Assembly (NCBI RefSeq): GCF_024053505.1
Contig: NZ_JAMXQS010000012.1
Span: 1 to 43,789, forward strand
Direction: 5' to 3'
DNA from: Mesorhizobium liriopis
Lineage (GTDB): Bacteria > Pseudomonadota > Alphaproteobacteria > Rhizobiales > Rhizobiaceae
Length of the DNA: 43,789 nucleotides
A program made the position numbers and the translations under genes. Below are positions 24,075 to 32,651 of this stretch, one piece after another. The number at the start of each line of letters is the position of its first letter. Position 1 is the stretch's first letter. Below the pieces are notes generated by a model, which made no database searches, had not been told where the DNA came from, and was given only the letters and a program-made list of their open reading frames with translations.

Positions 24075-26873
24075 TCAGAACTTGTAGGTGAAGCCCAGCG
24101 CCCCGCGATGGCTGTCGATGCCTGAGGCGAACGTGCCGTCATAGCGGATGTTGGCCGACAGGTTGTCGGATAGGGCAAAGCCAGCCCCTGCACCCAGCAG
24201 GAAGCGATCACGGTTGCCACCTGTGACGGACGTGTCGAAGTCAGCACCCGCAGCCGCGATCGTTGCGAAGCTCGTATCGTCCTCGCCGCTGAGTGTGCGC
24301 TCATACATCAGCTCGATCTCAGGCGTGACCGTGATGCTGCCCAGCTGAACGGTCGAGCCAAGACGTGCGCCGATCGCGCCGTAGAACTGATCGGTGTCGT
24401 CGTCATCAACGGAAAGGTTGAGAAGGCCGGCACCGTCTTCCGTGTAGCCATCGCGCGAGGCATGGACACCACGCAAACGAGCCACAGGCCCAAGCTTGAC
24501 GTTGCTCAAGCCAGCCCAGGGCGCCACGTCATAGAACGCTTCGGCAAAGCCTGAGATGGCATCGCCATCGGCATCACCCCGTGCCGTGATCGTGTCTGCA
24601 CCGACCGCGATGTCACGGCTCAGATCGTAGTTGAGCCACGAGTAGGACAGTGCACCAGACAGCGCGAGGTTGCCTTGCGTGTGGTTGGCATAGATGCCGA
24701 CATGGCCGGCATCGACATCTGCTTCGCCATCGGTCACGTCGACATCGGTCTGCGAGTAGCCGATGGCTACACCAAACACGGTCGTGCCCGCTCCATAGGT
24801 CGTGTATTCGAGGCCACCTGCGACACCGCCCGTCTGGCTGTCATAGCCGAAGGATGAGCCGCGGCTGTCGACAGAGGTGTCTTCGCCGAAGCCCGAGATC
24901 CAGACAGCCAGGCCGCCCTGATCGACAACCGGCGCCACGCCCACGATGTCGGCGTTGAAGGTGCCGGAATGCGTCAGACCGTTTGTCTTGGTCTTCGGCT
25001 CTTCGGCAAAGCCCAGCGGCACGGTCGTGCCAGCCGCAGCATTACCACCGATCCCACTTTGCAGTGCCACACGACGCCCCAGCGTTTCGGAGAACGCCAT
25101 CGAGGCATTGCCCGCACCGTAGACCGCGGCAGGGCCGTTTGCCTTATTGGAGAAGCCCGGCGTCGGCGTCGGTTCAGGCGTAGGAGTTGGAGTGGGCTCG
25201 GGGGTGGGCGTCGGTGTAGGCGTCGGGGTCACCTGCTGCGTAAGCGCCAATGCGACAGTGGTCGCATCATACTGTGCCACAACATCGACATCCGGCAGGT
25301 TGTCGACGACGCTAGTGAACTGACCAGTTACCGATTGAGCGTTGATGATCGTGAAGTTCGCCGGGTTCGAATAGACGTAGTTGATGCCGTTTACGTCAAC
25401 CGTGCCGCCTTCGATCAGCACATTGCCTGCAACGTTGAGAAGGCTGTTGGTGTTGGTCGGGCCGTCAATCGCAACGGCATAGGTCGAGCCTGTCCGGAAG
25501 GTCGCATTGCCTGCGACATTCAGCGTTCCGAACGTGCCGCGCGATCCCGGGGTAATCACCGAACCCGATAGAGCATCGAAGCTGCCTATCGTGCCGGAGC
25601 CTCCGAGGCGGGCGCCATCCGCGACGGTGAAGGCCGTGCTGCCCATCGTGCCATCGACGAACAGACCGCCGTTGAGCACGGAGAAGGCGCCAGTACCAGC
25701 GTTGGACCCGGTAAGCGTGAACGACCCAGTGTCGATTTTCTGGAACAGTTCGAAATCGCGATACTGCGCGGTGCTGTTGGTGCCATCAAGATCAAGCAGT
25801 GCGGCGTCAAATGAACCGTTGCTTGATCCACCCAAAGCGAACGTATCACCGATCAGTTCATTGCCTTCGCCAGCGTCGACCAACCCAGATACGACGCCGG
25901 AGGCTCCAAGAACGAACGTATCATCTCCGTTCCCGAGGATAGCCGCCACTGGGCTCGACGACAGAGTATCGGTGCCGCCTCCCAACCTACCCAAGACCGT
26001 AAGGGTCGTATCGATTGGTAGGGACAAATCCTCCTCAAACCCGCTGCCATTGCCTGAAGTAACAACACCGGTTGCGCCAATCGTTATCGAAGCAGTCGGG
26101 TTCGCTCCGCTGGGGATTGGCACAGGCCCACCAGAGGGGCCCGAAATTGCAATGCCGGACCCACTCGCAGAGACCACCCCATCGACATTGATCGTAGCGA
26201 TCTGCGCACCCGGAACAGCGTTTCCAGAGTAATCGATTAAGATGCCATCTGCGAGATATTGCTCCGCAAGAACTTTGCCGGTCTCTGAAATTGTTATCGC
26301 TGCGCCATCGTCAACGTTGATAGCAGCTGGCTTCCCGGGAAATACCATCTCGTCGCTACGTACTGCGACTGTGCCATCAATACGAATGTCACTTCGTGCA
26401 CCTGCAAATATTCCATTTCCTAACGACGAGATCGTTCCGCCCTCACGAAGCAGAAGGGTCAAATCGTCGCCAGCAGACAGACCGGAAACAGACTTTCCGT
26501 TAGCGAATACGTCACCCACTGTTACGTTGGCATTACTACCAACCCGAATGGCGTCACTGGAATTAGTGCTCTGTATCACGCTACCATTGGCAGCATCGAT
26601 CACCGCGTTATCGCCGAGCTCAATGGCGGTGCCGTCTGTCGATATGCCACCCGTCCCACTGACGTTGACGGACACGCCGCTCACACCAGCTCCCAGAACA
26701 CCAGTCGTTTCGATGGCTGAGCCGCTGCATGTGACTGTGTTCCCGCTTCCCGGATTGTTCGTATCGCAGGAAGCAGAAGCTGGCGAAGCGCTCAGAAATG
26801 AAGCTGCTGTTGCAAGTGTCAGAACAGAAACGCCGGCGAAGAGCTTGGCGCCCGAGATACGGCGCGAATGCAT
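24075..26873 (-). CDS. Type Va autotransporter with Thr-Pro linker
   Basis: The product has 932 residues from the ATG at 26873, which has a GGTGGGG ribosome site; a GTG at 26906 is less likely. The signal peptide MHSRRISGAKLFAGVSVLTL followed by ATAASFLSASPASA is cut just before a Cys. The passenger (about 36-550) is beta-helical, with IELGDNAVIDAANGSVI-like rungs, a GNGDDTFVLGASG segment and G-SGTIGS-type repeats. A 24-residue (TP)n/(EP) linker follows, then the autotransporter barrel from about residue 650 (LAVWISGFGEDTSVDSRG) to the terminal FTYKF. The clean modular order of signal, passenger, linker and barrel is intact. The ligand or role of the passenger is unknown. Confidence 0.9.
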   Translation of the reverse strand: MHSRRISGAKLFAGVSVLTLATAASFLSASPASASCDTNNPGSGNTVTCSGSAIETTGVLGAGVSGVSVNVSGTGGISTDGTAIELGDNAVIDAANGSVIQSTNSSDAIRVGSNANVTVGDVFANGKSVSGLSAGDDLTLLLREGGTISSLGNGIFAGARSDIRIDGTVAVRSDEMVFPGKPAAINVDDGAAITISETGKVLAEQYLADGILIDYSGNAVPGAQIATINVDGVVSASGSGIAISGPSGGPVPIPSGANPTASITIGATGVVTSGNGSGFEEDLSLPIDTTLTVLGRLGGGTDTLSSSPVAAILGNGDDTFVLGASGVVSGLVDAGEGNELIGDTFALGGSSNGSFDAALLDLDGTNSTAQYRDFELFQKIDTGSFTLTGSNAGTGAFSVLNGGLFVDGTMGSTAFTVADGARLGGSGTIGSFDALSGSVITPGSRGTFGTLNVAGNATFRTGSTYAVAIDGPTNTNSLLNVAGNVLIEGGTVDVNGINYVYSNPANFTIINAQSVTGQFTSVVDNLPDVDVVAQYDATTVALALTQQVTPTPTPTPTPEPTPTPTPEPTPTPGFSNKANGPAAVYGAGNASMAFSETLGRRVALQSGIGGNAAAGTTVPLGFAEEPKTKTNGLTHSGTFNADIVGVAPVVDQGGLAVWISGFGEDTSVDSRGSSFGYDSQTGGVAGGLEYTTYGAGTTVFGVAIGYSQTDVDVTDGEADVDAGHVGIYANHTQGNLALSGALSYSWLNYDLSRDIAVGADTITARGDADGDAISGFAEAFYDVAPWAGLSNVKLGPVARLRGVHASRDGYTEDGAGLLNLSVDDDDTDQFYGAIGARLGSTVQLGSITVTPEIELMYERTLSGEDDTSFATIAAAGADFDTSVTGGNRDRFLLGAGAGFALSDNLSANIRYDGTFASGIDSHRGALGFTYKF
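25158..25229 (-). repeat. Thr-Pro/Glu-Pro linker repeat
   Basis: Twenty-four codons encode ten TP and two EP dipeptides between the passenger and the barrel. Proline-rich tracts of this kind act as stiff periplasmic or surface spacers. The low-complexity DNA is prone to slippage, so length variation between strains is likely. Confidence 0.85.
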
Positions 26874-26886
26874 GTTTAGAACCCCA

Positions 26887-26903
26887 CCTGCCAGATCGGC
26901 AGG
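26887..26903 (-). promoter_or_regulatory. Hairpin overlapping the ribosome site of the second autotransporter
   Basis: CCTGCC-AGATC-GGCAGG forms a 6-bp stem whose 3' arm on the minus strand overlaps the AGG of the AGGTGGGG ribosome site used by the ATG at 26873. It could limit translation initiation. The effect is inferred. Confidence 0.35.
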
Positions 26904-26993
26904 CACTCGATCTAGATCATCTATCCGTCATGCGAAACCGGTTTCACAAAAGGGCCATGCGCATTTGGTCAGCCGTGATATTGCAGCCACAGA

Positions 26994-27572
26994 TCAATGA
27001 CTTGCGAGCCGTTCCAAAGTTTTAATGCGAGCTGTCGCCCAATCCTCCGCGAAAAGGGCCATGCGAACCTGATCGACGAAGGTAGTGCCGTCATGAGAGA
27101 GCAGCTCTCGTTCAAGTCGAGCCTCGAAACGATAACCGCTGCTTTCTGCTCGACGAATGGTACGCTCGTTGAACGCAGCAATTTCGGCAACGAGTTTGTT
27201 CACCTTGAGCGTGCCAAAGACGAAGTCGTAGAACGGAACCTGCGTTTCGTCAGTTGCGCGGCGCGATCGGTACTGCTCTTCCGCGATGAGAAGATGCAGA
27301 TTAGCCCGACGATGCGCTGGGTTGAGTTCTAATATTCGATAGCCAATCAACCTCATCTGGGCTTTCTCGTAAATGCCGATGAGATACTTGCGTTCGTTAT
27401 CGAACGTGGCCGCATAACGTGCGAGCTGGTTAAGATCGAGATGTCGTGCGGGCAGATTAAGCGATCGCATCAGTTCCGCGTCCGCGAGCCAGCTCTGCAT
27501 TGCAGAAAGGTCCGATCCCGGGCCGAGCGACTTCTGGATGAAATTTGGCGTCGTCCATTCAATTGCGGGCAT
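26994..27572 (-). CDS. GNAT-family N-acetyltransferase (second of a tandem pair)
   Basis: The product has 192 residues with the GNAT fold of the RimJ/RimL type. The central strand is RLIGYRILELNPAHRRANLH. The acetyl-CoA loop region, around EEQYRSRRATDETQVPFYDF, is divergent from the usual Q/R-x-x-G-x-G/A. Helix FGTLKVNKLVAEIAAFNERT and the ending YRFEARLERELLSHDGTTFV are typical. It starts 3 bp after the stop of the preceding GNAT gene. The two share layout, including an ...L-x-x-E-L/V-L-S-x-D-G-T-T-x-x-D-Q-... motif near the C-terminus, so they are duplicates. The substrate is unknown. It precedes the second autotransporter gene by about 90-120 bp on the same strand. Confidence 0.75.
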   Translation of the reverse strand: MPAIEWTTPNFIQKSLGPGSDLSAMQSWLADAELMRSLNLPARHLDLNQLARYAATFDNERKYLIGIYEKAQMRLIGYRILELNPAHRRANLHLLIAEEQYRSRRATDETQVPFYDFVFGTLKVNKLVAEIAAFNERTIRRAESSGYRFEARLERELLSHDGTTFVDQVRMALFAEDWATARIKTLERLASH

Positions 27573-27575
27573 GGG

Positions 27576-28142
27576 CTAAAAACCCATCCGCTTGAGCTCT
27601 TCGACTGTGCCCGATCTGATCTGAGGCCAATCGACAGCAAGCAGACCATGCGCCAACTGATCAAGACGAGTGGTGCCATCCGTCGAAAGCACTTCGCCTT
27701 TCAACACGCCTTCGCGTCGCATTCCCAGCTTCTCCATCAGAGCAGCCAAACCCTCGCGATGAGCGCTGATACGGGTTGCGATCTTCTCGACCCTCATCTC
27801 ATCAAATAGCCAGTCAAATGCCGCCATCGTTGCCGTGATGATAACCGCCTCTTTAGCTTCGCCAGGTTCAGCAACCATCAGGTTGTAGACTGCAAGCTTA
27901 TGCCGCTCATCAATTGTAACCGTGAGGATGCCGATGATTGCTTGGCTGCTTCCGGAGACAACTGCTCTTGCGACGCGGACACGTTCGTCAAAGCTCAAAA
28001 TGTAGCGAGCCATTGCGTCGGGTGTGTATTGCTGCGGAGCGATATTCATCGCCGCAGCCAGCTTGGGGTTGGCAAGCCAATTTGACAGACTTATGCTGTC
28101 CGAGACCTGAAGGGCGCGCAGAGTGGGTCGAGAGAAAGTCAT
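27576..28142 (-). CDS. GNAT-family N-acetyltransferase (first of a tandem pair)
   Basis: The product has 188 residues, GNAT fold. The core is SSQAIIGILTVTIDERHKLA followed by VYNLMVAEPGEAKEAVIITA and AFDWLFDEMRVEKIATRISA. The end, KLGMRREGVLKGEVLSTDGT followed by TRLDQLAHGLL, is like RimJ/RimL or SpeG relatives. The usual acetyl-CoA loop is replaced by PGEAKEA, a conservative but non-consensus form. It probably forms an operon with the downstream GNAT gene. A hydrolase or regulatory partner is not visible. Confidence 0.75.
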   Translation of the reverse strand: MTFSRPTLRALQVSDSISLSNWLANPKLAAAMNIAPQQYTPDAMARYILSFDERVRVARAVVSGSSQAIIGILTVTIDERHKLAVYNLMVAEPGEAKEAVIITATMAAFDWLFDEMRVEKIATRISAHREGLAALMEKLGMRREGVLKGEVLSTDGTTRLDQLAHGLLAVDWPQIRSGTVEELKRMGF

Positions 28143-28257
28143 GCGGGAACTGGGATACCTGCGAAGATTGGTCGTGTCGCTCTAGGAATTAGCATATCCG
28201 AAGCTTCGTTAGACGGTCGCTTCGGTGTATGACAGCGCTTCCGCGGTCTATCATTGA

Positions 28258-28548
28258 TCAGCGCGCCTGCGCCTTCATCGTCTCAAGCTGCTCGCGTGCC
28301 CACCACTGTGCCTGCTCAAGGGCCTGCGGATCGTTCTCGCGGATGGCATCGACAAGCTGGCGAAGTGCAAGGGTGAGATGAGCTGAGACATACTCACGCT
28401 GCGCAGGATCAGCGATGCAAGCGGCAAGCGCTCCGCAGTCGTCATCATTGGTGCGGATCGCCTCGGCATCAGCACTCGGCCGGTCGATGAAGTCTGCAAT
28501 CGATGAGGCCAGCAAGCTGACCAAGGCTTGTCCGAGATCCTCTGTCAC
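28258..28548 (-). CDS. Small acidic helical protein of unknown function
   Basis: The product has 96 residues from the GTG at 28548, chosen because it overlaps the stop of the upstream small membrane-protein frame (GTGA), giving translational coupling; a GTG at 28563 is possible. The sequence is helical and acidic (TEDLGQALVSLLASSIADFI, AHLTLALRQLVDAIRENDPQ, ALEQAQWWAREQLETMKAQA). No signal, span or family is recognised. Composition and an uninterrupted frame support a real gene. Confidence 0.5.
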   Translation of the reverse strand: MTEDLGQALVSLLASSIADFIDRPSADAEAIRTNDDDCGALAACIADPAQREYVSAHLTLALRQLVDAIRENDPQALEQAQWWAREQLETMKAQAR

Positions 28549-28652
28549 GGCACGATCACGCACCAGACGCAGCCTGAGGCGGCAATCACTGGCGTGAGCA
28601 TCAGAACCCAGAACGCAGCCCAGAACCGAAGATCATCGGATATACGCGGCAC
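28545..28652 (-). CDS. Very small membrane protein (35 residues) coupled to the next gene
   Basis: GTG at 28652 with a GGGGGA-type ribosome site a few bases upstream. The peptide has a polar start (PRISDDLRF) and then one hydrophobic span (WAAFWVLMLTPVIAASGCVW followed by CVIV). Its TGA overlaps the GTG of the next gene. This resembles single-span small proteins encoded by phages and mobile elements. Size, span and coupling are the evidence; the function is unknown. Confidence 0.4.
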   Translation of the reverse strand: MPRISDDLRFWAAFWVLMLTPVIAASGCVWCVIVP

Positions 28653-28688
28653 GACTTCCCCCAAGCGGTACGATCCCCGCATGAAGAG

Positions 28689-28943
28689 CTAGCACCGGTT
28701 GCCGTTGGGGTAAGTAGCCGGGACGCAACACCAGTGATCTGATGAGTAGACAAGACAGCCACCAGCGCTCGCGGCGGTGCATCCGATCCGACTTGGCTTC
28801 CAAGCCGGGGTGAGCAAACTGCAAACGGTGGTTTGCTGATTGCTCGGGTGCACTACCAGCCTCAGCGCGCCGTTCGATCTCGATACCCGAGAGCCTCTTG
28901 GATAATGCCTGCTGGCCAACAATCCCGAAGGCGCAGCGAGCAT
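28689..28943 (-). CDS. Possible cysteine-rich small protein (weak)
   Basis: The frame gives 84 residues from the ATG at 28943 (a GTG lies two codons before). The C-terminal part is cysteine-rich with a patterned ending (IGCTAASAGGCLVYSSDHWC followed by CVPATYPNGNRC). The N-terminus lacks a convincing signal peptide or ribosome site. It may be the remnant of a secreted Cys-rich protein or a chance frame. It fills most of the otherwise empty 28653-29005 stretch. A short GCGCGAA-C-TTCGCGC inverted repeat (28987-29001), just past the enolase-superfamily gene, may help end the big operon. Confidence 0.25.
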   Translation of the reverse strand: MLAAPSGLLASRHYPRGSRVSRSNGALRLVVHPSNQQTTVCSLLTPAWKPSRIGCTAASAGGCLVYSSDHWCCVPATYPNGNRC

Positions 28944-29005
28944 TATCACTGAGGGGTCAAAGCCTACTTCGAACTTTTTAACGTCGGCGCGAAGTTCGCG
29001 CGTGT

Positions 29006-30205
29006 TCAGGTACGCCAGTAGTCGTCGGGCGGTGGACCCCAGTCGGTCAGCACGCAGGAATAGACCGCCGCTTCATCGAACGGATAGCGACTTTCAATAT
29101 CGGGAGTCAGCGTCAGGCCCAGACCTGGTGCAGTGGGGCGTAGGAGATAACCGTTTTGAATGCGGCCCTGATCGCCGATCATCTCCGCACCAAGCGGGAA
29201 GTCGAGCATTGGGTATTCAACCAGCTTGCCACCAGCTGCGAAGGCAGCGTGATAGCTTGCCATGATCGCTGCTGCACCGCCCCAGGCATGCACGACCACG
29301 TCGATACCCTTGCGCTTCGCCGCTTCGAAAACGTCCATCACCGCGGATATACCGCCCATTACCGAGGCATCTGGCTGCACGAAATCGTATACGTCGTTGT
29401 CGATGCGCTCGATCATCTCTTTGGGCGTGGTCACGATCTCGCCGCCACACACCGGCACGTCGATGCGTCGGCGCAGTTCCTTGAAGGCTTCCGGCACATC
29501 AGGCCCCAGCGCCTCCTCCACAAACACCATTCTCTGGTCGGTGATGGCATGCACGGCCTCGACGAAGGCAACGACGTCGTCAACGGCCTGCGGGGGATCA
29601 GCAAGATTCTGGCACATGTCGACGCCGACCTTGATACCGCGCCGCCCGGCTTCGTCCAGCACCCAGGCTGTGCGTAGGATGTCTCTCTTAACTGACCGGA
29701 TCTTATAGATCTCGATACCAAGCGAGCCCAGAAGGTCCATTTCTCGGATGAACTGGTGCTTAGCGTCGCAGCAGCCGCCCGAGCCGTATATCTGGATCGA
29801 CTGCGCCTTGGCACCGCCGAGCAGTTCATAAACCGGCATGCCGAGGCTTTTTGACTTAGCATCCTGCAGTGCGATTTCGAAGGCAGCGATAACGTGGCGG
29901 GCGGCACCCTGCAGGGACCAGTAGTCGCACAGGCTGCGCAGATCCTTCACGCGTCGATCGATGTCGAACCCATCCTTGCCTAGCACCTGCGGCTCGCAGA
30001 GATCGACGATCGATTTAAACACCAGCGGCGCGAACACTGCGAGATAACCTTCGCCGAGGCCCGTTACGCCGTTGTCGAGCGTGATCTCGACCATGCCGAT
30101 GGTCCGCTTAGGTCCGTTTGGGAAGCATTCCTTGATCTCGGGGTCGTCTGCGTCGGCATAGGGTGACGACAGTAATACGCAGCGGACATTGGTGATGATC
30201 GGCAT
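29006..30205 (-). CDS. Enolase-superfamily sugar-acid dehydratase (mandelate racemase/muconate lactonizing type)
   Basis: The product has 399 residues with the N-terminal capping domain and the TIM barrel. Active-site positions visible are K168-x-R170 (YKIRS), metal ligands D196 (VGVDMCQN), E230 (FVEEAL) and E256 (CGGEI), D279 (QPDAS), H306 (VVHAWGG) and E330 (VEYPM). The Asp-His dyad and metal triad match acid-sugar dehydratases, which remove water from an aldonate or aldarate to give a 2-keto-3-deoxy acid. The second basic residue is Arg rather than Lys, so the stereospecificity may differ from KxK enzymes. It is the last gene of the operon; its start overlaps the previous stop by one base (TGATG). 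Confidence 0.87.
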   Translation of the reverse strand: MPIITNVRCVLLSSPYADADDPEIKECFPNGPKRTIGMVEITLDNGVTGLGEGYLAVFAPLVFKSIVDLCEPQVLGKDGFDIDRRVKDLRSLCDYWSLQGAARHVIAAFEIALQDAKSKSLGMPVYELLGGAKAQSIQIYGSGGCCDAKHQFIREMDLLGSLGIEIYKIRSVKRDILRTAWVLDEAGRRGIKVGVDMCQNLADPPQAVDDVVAFVEAVHAITDQRMVFVEEALGPDVPEAFKELRRRIDVPVCGGEIVTTPKEMIERIDNDVYDFVQPDASVMGGISAVMDVFEAAKRKGIDVVVHAWGGAAAIMASYHAAFAAGGKLVEYPMLDFPLGAEMIGDQGRIQNGYLLRPTAPGLGLTLTPDIESRYPFDEAAVYSCVLTDWGPPPDDYWRT

Positions 30206-31113
30206 CAGTACCCTCTCGAAAAATCGACGACGCCGTGCAGGGGCTGATCGGCCTTTAACCGATCCAGATTGGCGAGAAACACATCGATCTTGCGATCAAT
30301 CTCGTCGCCTGTGCCACCGCCGGTATGCTGGGTTAGGATGAGGTTCGGCGCGCTCCACAGGGGATTGCCCTGCGGCAGCGGCTCGGCACGGCTCACGTCA
30401 ATCACGGCTCCGCCGAGGACGCCGCTTGAAAGCGCTTCAACGAGGGCCGCTTCGTCGACCAGTGTGCCACGGCCGAAATTGCAGAAAATCGCGCCTTGCT
30501 TCACTCTTGCAAAGCGGGCTTGGTTGAACAGGTCACGGGTCTGTGGCGTGGATGGCACGGTACAGACTATGATGTCGGCGTCGCCGAGCGCGGCATCGAG
30601 GCCGGCGACACCCTCCCGCCTCGCAACCGTCACGATGGTACAGCCAAAAGGCTGAAGCAGGTCCGCGAGTCGCAAGTTGATGGCACCACGCCCTAGCATT
30701 AGCACTCGTGCGCCGCGCAAAGTCTTGAGGTCGGGGCGAAGCGTATCGCCGAGCCAATCGCGGCTTGCTTGAATACGGATTAGACGGTCTAGGCCTCGAT
30801 AGAACGCTAGGATGCCGGCAAGAGCTGTCTCGGCCACCGGGTCTGCGAAAAAGCCGGCTAGGTTGGTGACGATCACATCTTTGCCGTCACGTTGCCAGTC
30901 GAGGTCGGCATATTCGCCGAAGCCAACGGATTCAAGTTGCATCCACTGCAGCGCGGCATTGGCCTGGACGTCGAGCGGCTCCGGATTGCCGAAGATGACC
31001 TCACAATCAGCCGCGCCGCCAGCATCGGGCCTGACGATTTCGCAGCCCACCGCGCCCTGGCGCAGACGCTGCGCCTGCTCATCTGTTAGGGAAACATGGA
31101 GGCCGATCCGCAT
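30205..31113 (-). CDS. D-isomer-specific 2-hydroxyacid dehydrogenase (NAD(P)H-dependent)
   Basis: The product has 302 residues. The nucleotide-binding loop is LGRGAINLRLA (140-150), a G-x-G-x-x variant with N at the last position. The catalytic Arg is R215 (CNFGRGTLVDEAAL), Glu is E244 (SRAEPLPQGNPLW) and His is H263 (TQHTGGGT). This is the glyoxylate/hydroxypyruvate reductase-like branch, slightly shorter than average. It interconverts a 2-oxo acid and a D-2-hydroxy acid in the cytosol. In this operon it may act on the aldol fragment (glyoxylate or hydroxypyruvate) or on a 2-oxo acid intermediate. One-base TGATG overlaps couple it to both neighbours. Confidence 0.87.
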   Translation of the reverse strand: MRIGLHVSLTDEQAQRLRQGAVGCEIVRPDAGGAADCEVIFGNPEPLDVQANAALQWMQLESVGFGEYADLDWQRDGKDVIVTNLAGFFADPVAETALAGILAFYRGLDRLIRIQASRDWLGDTLRPDLKTLRGARVLMLGRGAINLRLADLLQPFGCTIVTVARREGVAGLDAALGDADIIVCTVPSTPQTRDLFNQARFARVKQGAIFCNFGRGTLVDEAALVEALSSGVLGGAVIDVSRAEPLPQGNPLWSAPNLILTQHTGGGTGDEIDRKIDVFLANLDRLKADQPLHGVVDFSRGY

Positions 31114-32615
31114 CAGGCGTTGCCTGGCAAGCGTGTGCTGATCCAGATCGTCTTTGTCTGGACATACTGGTCGACGGCCTCGGTGCCATTGTCACGGGCC
31201 AGCGATCCCGAGCGCTTGTAGCCGCCGAACGGCGTCTTGATGTCACCTTCCGAGAAACCGTTGACCGAGACCGTGCCACATGGCAACCGGCGCGCCATGT
31301 GGATGGCACGGTCGATGTCACGCGTAAACACGGTCGCATGCAGGCCGTAGTCGGTATCGCACGCGATGCGGAGCGCCTCGTCCATACCGCCGACGGGCAC
31401 GATCCCGAGCACAGGGCCGAAAATCTCCTCGCGCGCGATTGTCATCCCCGGATTGACGCCTGAGAACACTGCGGGCGAGATGAAACAACCTGGTCCGCTG
31501 GCCTCGCCGCCGGCAAGCAACCGCGCCCCCTCGCGCGTGCCGGTCTGTATGTAGCCCATCACCCTCGCTTGGTGCTCCTGCGTAACCATTGCGCCGATAT
31601 GGGTGGCCGGATCGAGTGGATCGCCGACCACAAATGCTTGGGCACGGGCCGTCACGCGCTCGGCAAAGTCATCGGCGAGCGTGCGATCGACTAGTTGACG
31701 CATGTTTGCAGAGCAGTTCTGACCGCCGTTCCAGAAGGCCGACATCGCAGCGTGCTCGATGAGGTCGTCGCTAAGATCGGCGTCGTCGAGGATGATGAAC
31801 GGGCTTTTTCCACCCATCTCCAGCCCGACGACCTTGAGATTGCTCTCGCCTGCATAGCGCAGGAAATAGCCGCCGACTTCAGTCGACCCGGTGAACGATA
31901 CAATGTCGATGTCGCGGTGGCGGCCGATCGCCTGACCTGTCGTCTCGCCCAGACCGGGGAGCACGTTGAGGACACCGTCGGGAATGCCAGCCTCCTGCGC
32001 CAAAGTCGCGAGCCGCAACACCGAGAGCGGAGTCTGTTCCGCCGGCTTGACCAGCACCGAGCAGCCTGCTGCAAGCGCTGGCGCCATCTTCCAAGCTGCC
32101 ATCAAGAGTGGAAAGTTCCACGGCAGTACCAGGCCGACGACGCCGGCCGGCTCTTTAACGATCAGCGCTAGTGCGTTCTCGCCGGTCGGCGCGACCTTAC
32201 CGAAGCTCTTGTCGGCGAGTTCAGCATACCATTGGAAGAAGTTCGGCACTTCGCGGCCGATCTCGTTGAGACAGTCGGTGAGCGTCTTGCCGCTGTCGAT
32301 ACTTTCCAGCACCGCAAGCTCATCGGCATTGTCGCGCACCAACTGCGCCAGCTTGAGCAACACCGCCTTCCGGTCCTCTGGCGCACAGCGTGACCACGTG
32401 CCCGAGGTGAAAGCCCGGCGGGCGGCCTCGACGGCGCGATCGACATCGGCCGCCGAGCAGTGCGCGACCTTGGCAACCAGCGTGGCTGTCGCCGGGTTGA
32501 TCGTATCGAACGTCGCGCCGTGCTGCGCGTCCGTAAATTTACCGTCGATGAAGGCAAGGCCGTTGGGCGACAAGCTGTCGGCGATCGCGTGCGCGCGGTC
32601 TCGGGTCAGGGTCAT
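31113..32615 (-). CDS. Aldehyde dehydrogenase (first of two in the operon by position, transcribed later)
   Basis: The product has 500 residues, full ALDH length. Key residues: N167 (PWNFP), K190 (VLVKPAEQ), the FTGSTEVG NAD-binding turn (241-248), E266 (LEMGGKSP) and nucleophile C301 (GGQNCSANMR). EEIFGPVL and PFGGYKRSG near the end are also standard. Closest in style to betaine-aldehyde or 4-guanidinobutyraldehyde-type NAD-dependent enzymes. It should oxidise an aldehyde produced by the adjacent DHDPS-family lyase. It starts 36 bp after that gene and ends in a TGATG overlap with the hydroxyacid dehydrogenase. Confidence 0.9.
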   Translation of the reverse strand: MTLTRDRAHAIADSLSPNGLAFIDGKFTDAQHGATFDTINPATATLVAKVAHCSAADVDRAVEAARRAFTSGTWSRCAPEDRKAVLLKLAQLVRDNADELAVLESIDSGKTLTDCLNEIGREVPNFFQWYAELADKSFGKVAPTGENALALIVKEPAGVVGLVLPWNFPLLMAAWKMAPALAAGCSVLVKPAEQTPLSVLRLATLAQEAGIPDGVLNVLPGLGETTGQAIGRHRDIDIVSFTGSTEVGGYFLRYAGESNLKVVGLEMGGKSPFIILDDADLSDDLIEHAAMSAFWNGGQNCSANMRQLVDRTLADDFAERVTARAQAFVVGDPLDPATHIGAMVTQEHQARVMGYIQTGTREGARLLAGGEASGPGCFISPAVFSGVNPGMTIAREEIFGPVLGIVPVGGMDEALRIACDTDYGLHATVFTRDIDRAIHMARRLPCGTVSVNGFSEGDIKTPFGGYKRSGSLARDNGTEAVDQYVQTKTIWISTRLPGNA

Positions 32616-32651
32616 TGAAGGCTCCAGCAGAGGTTAATCGGGAGTGCGCGA

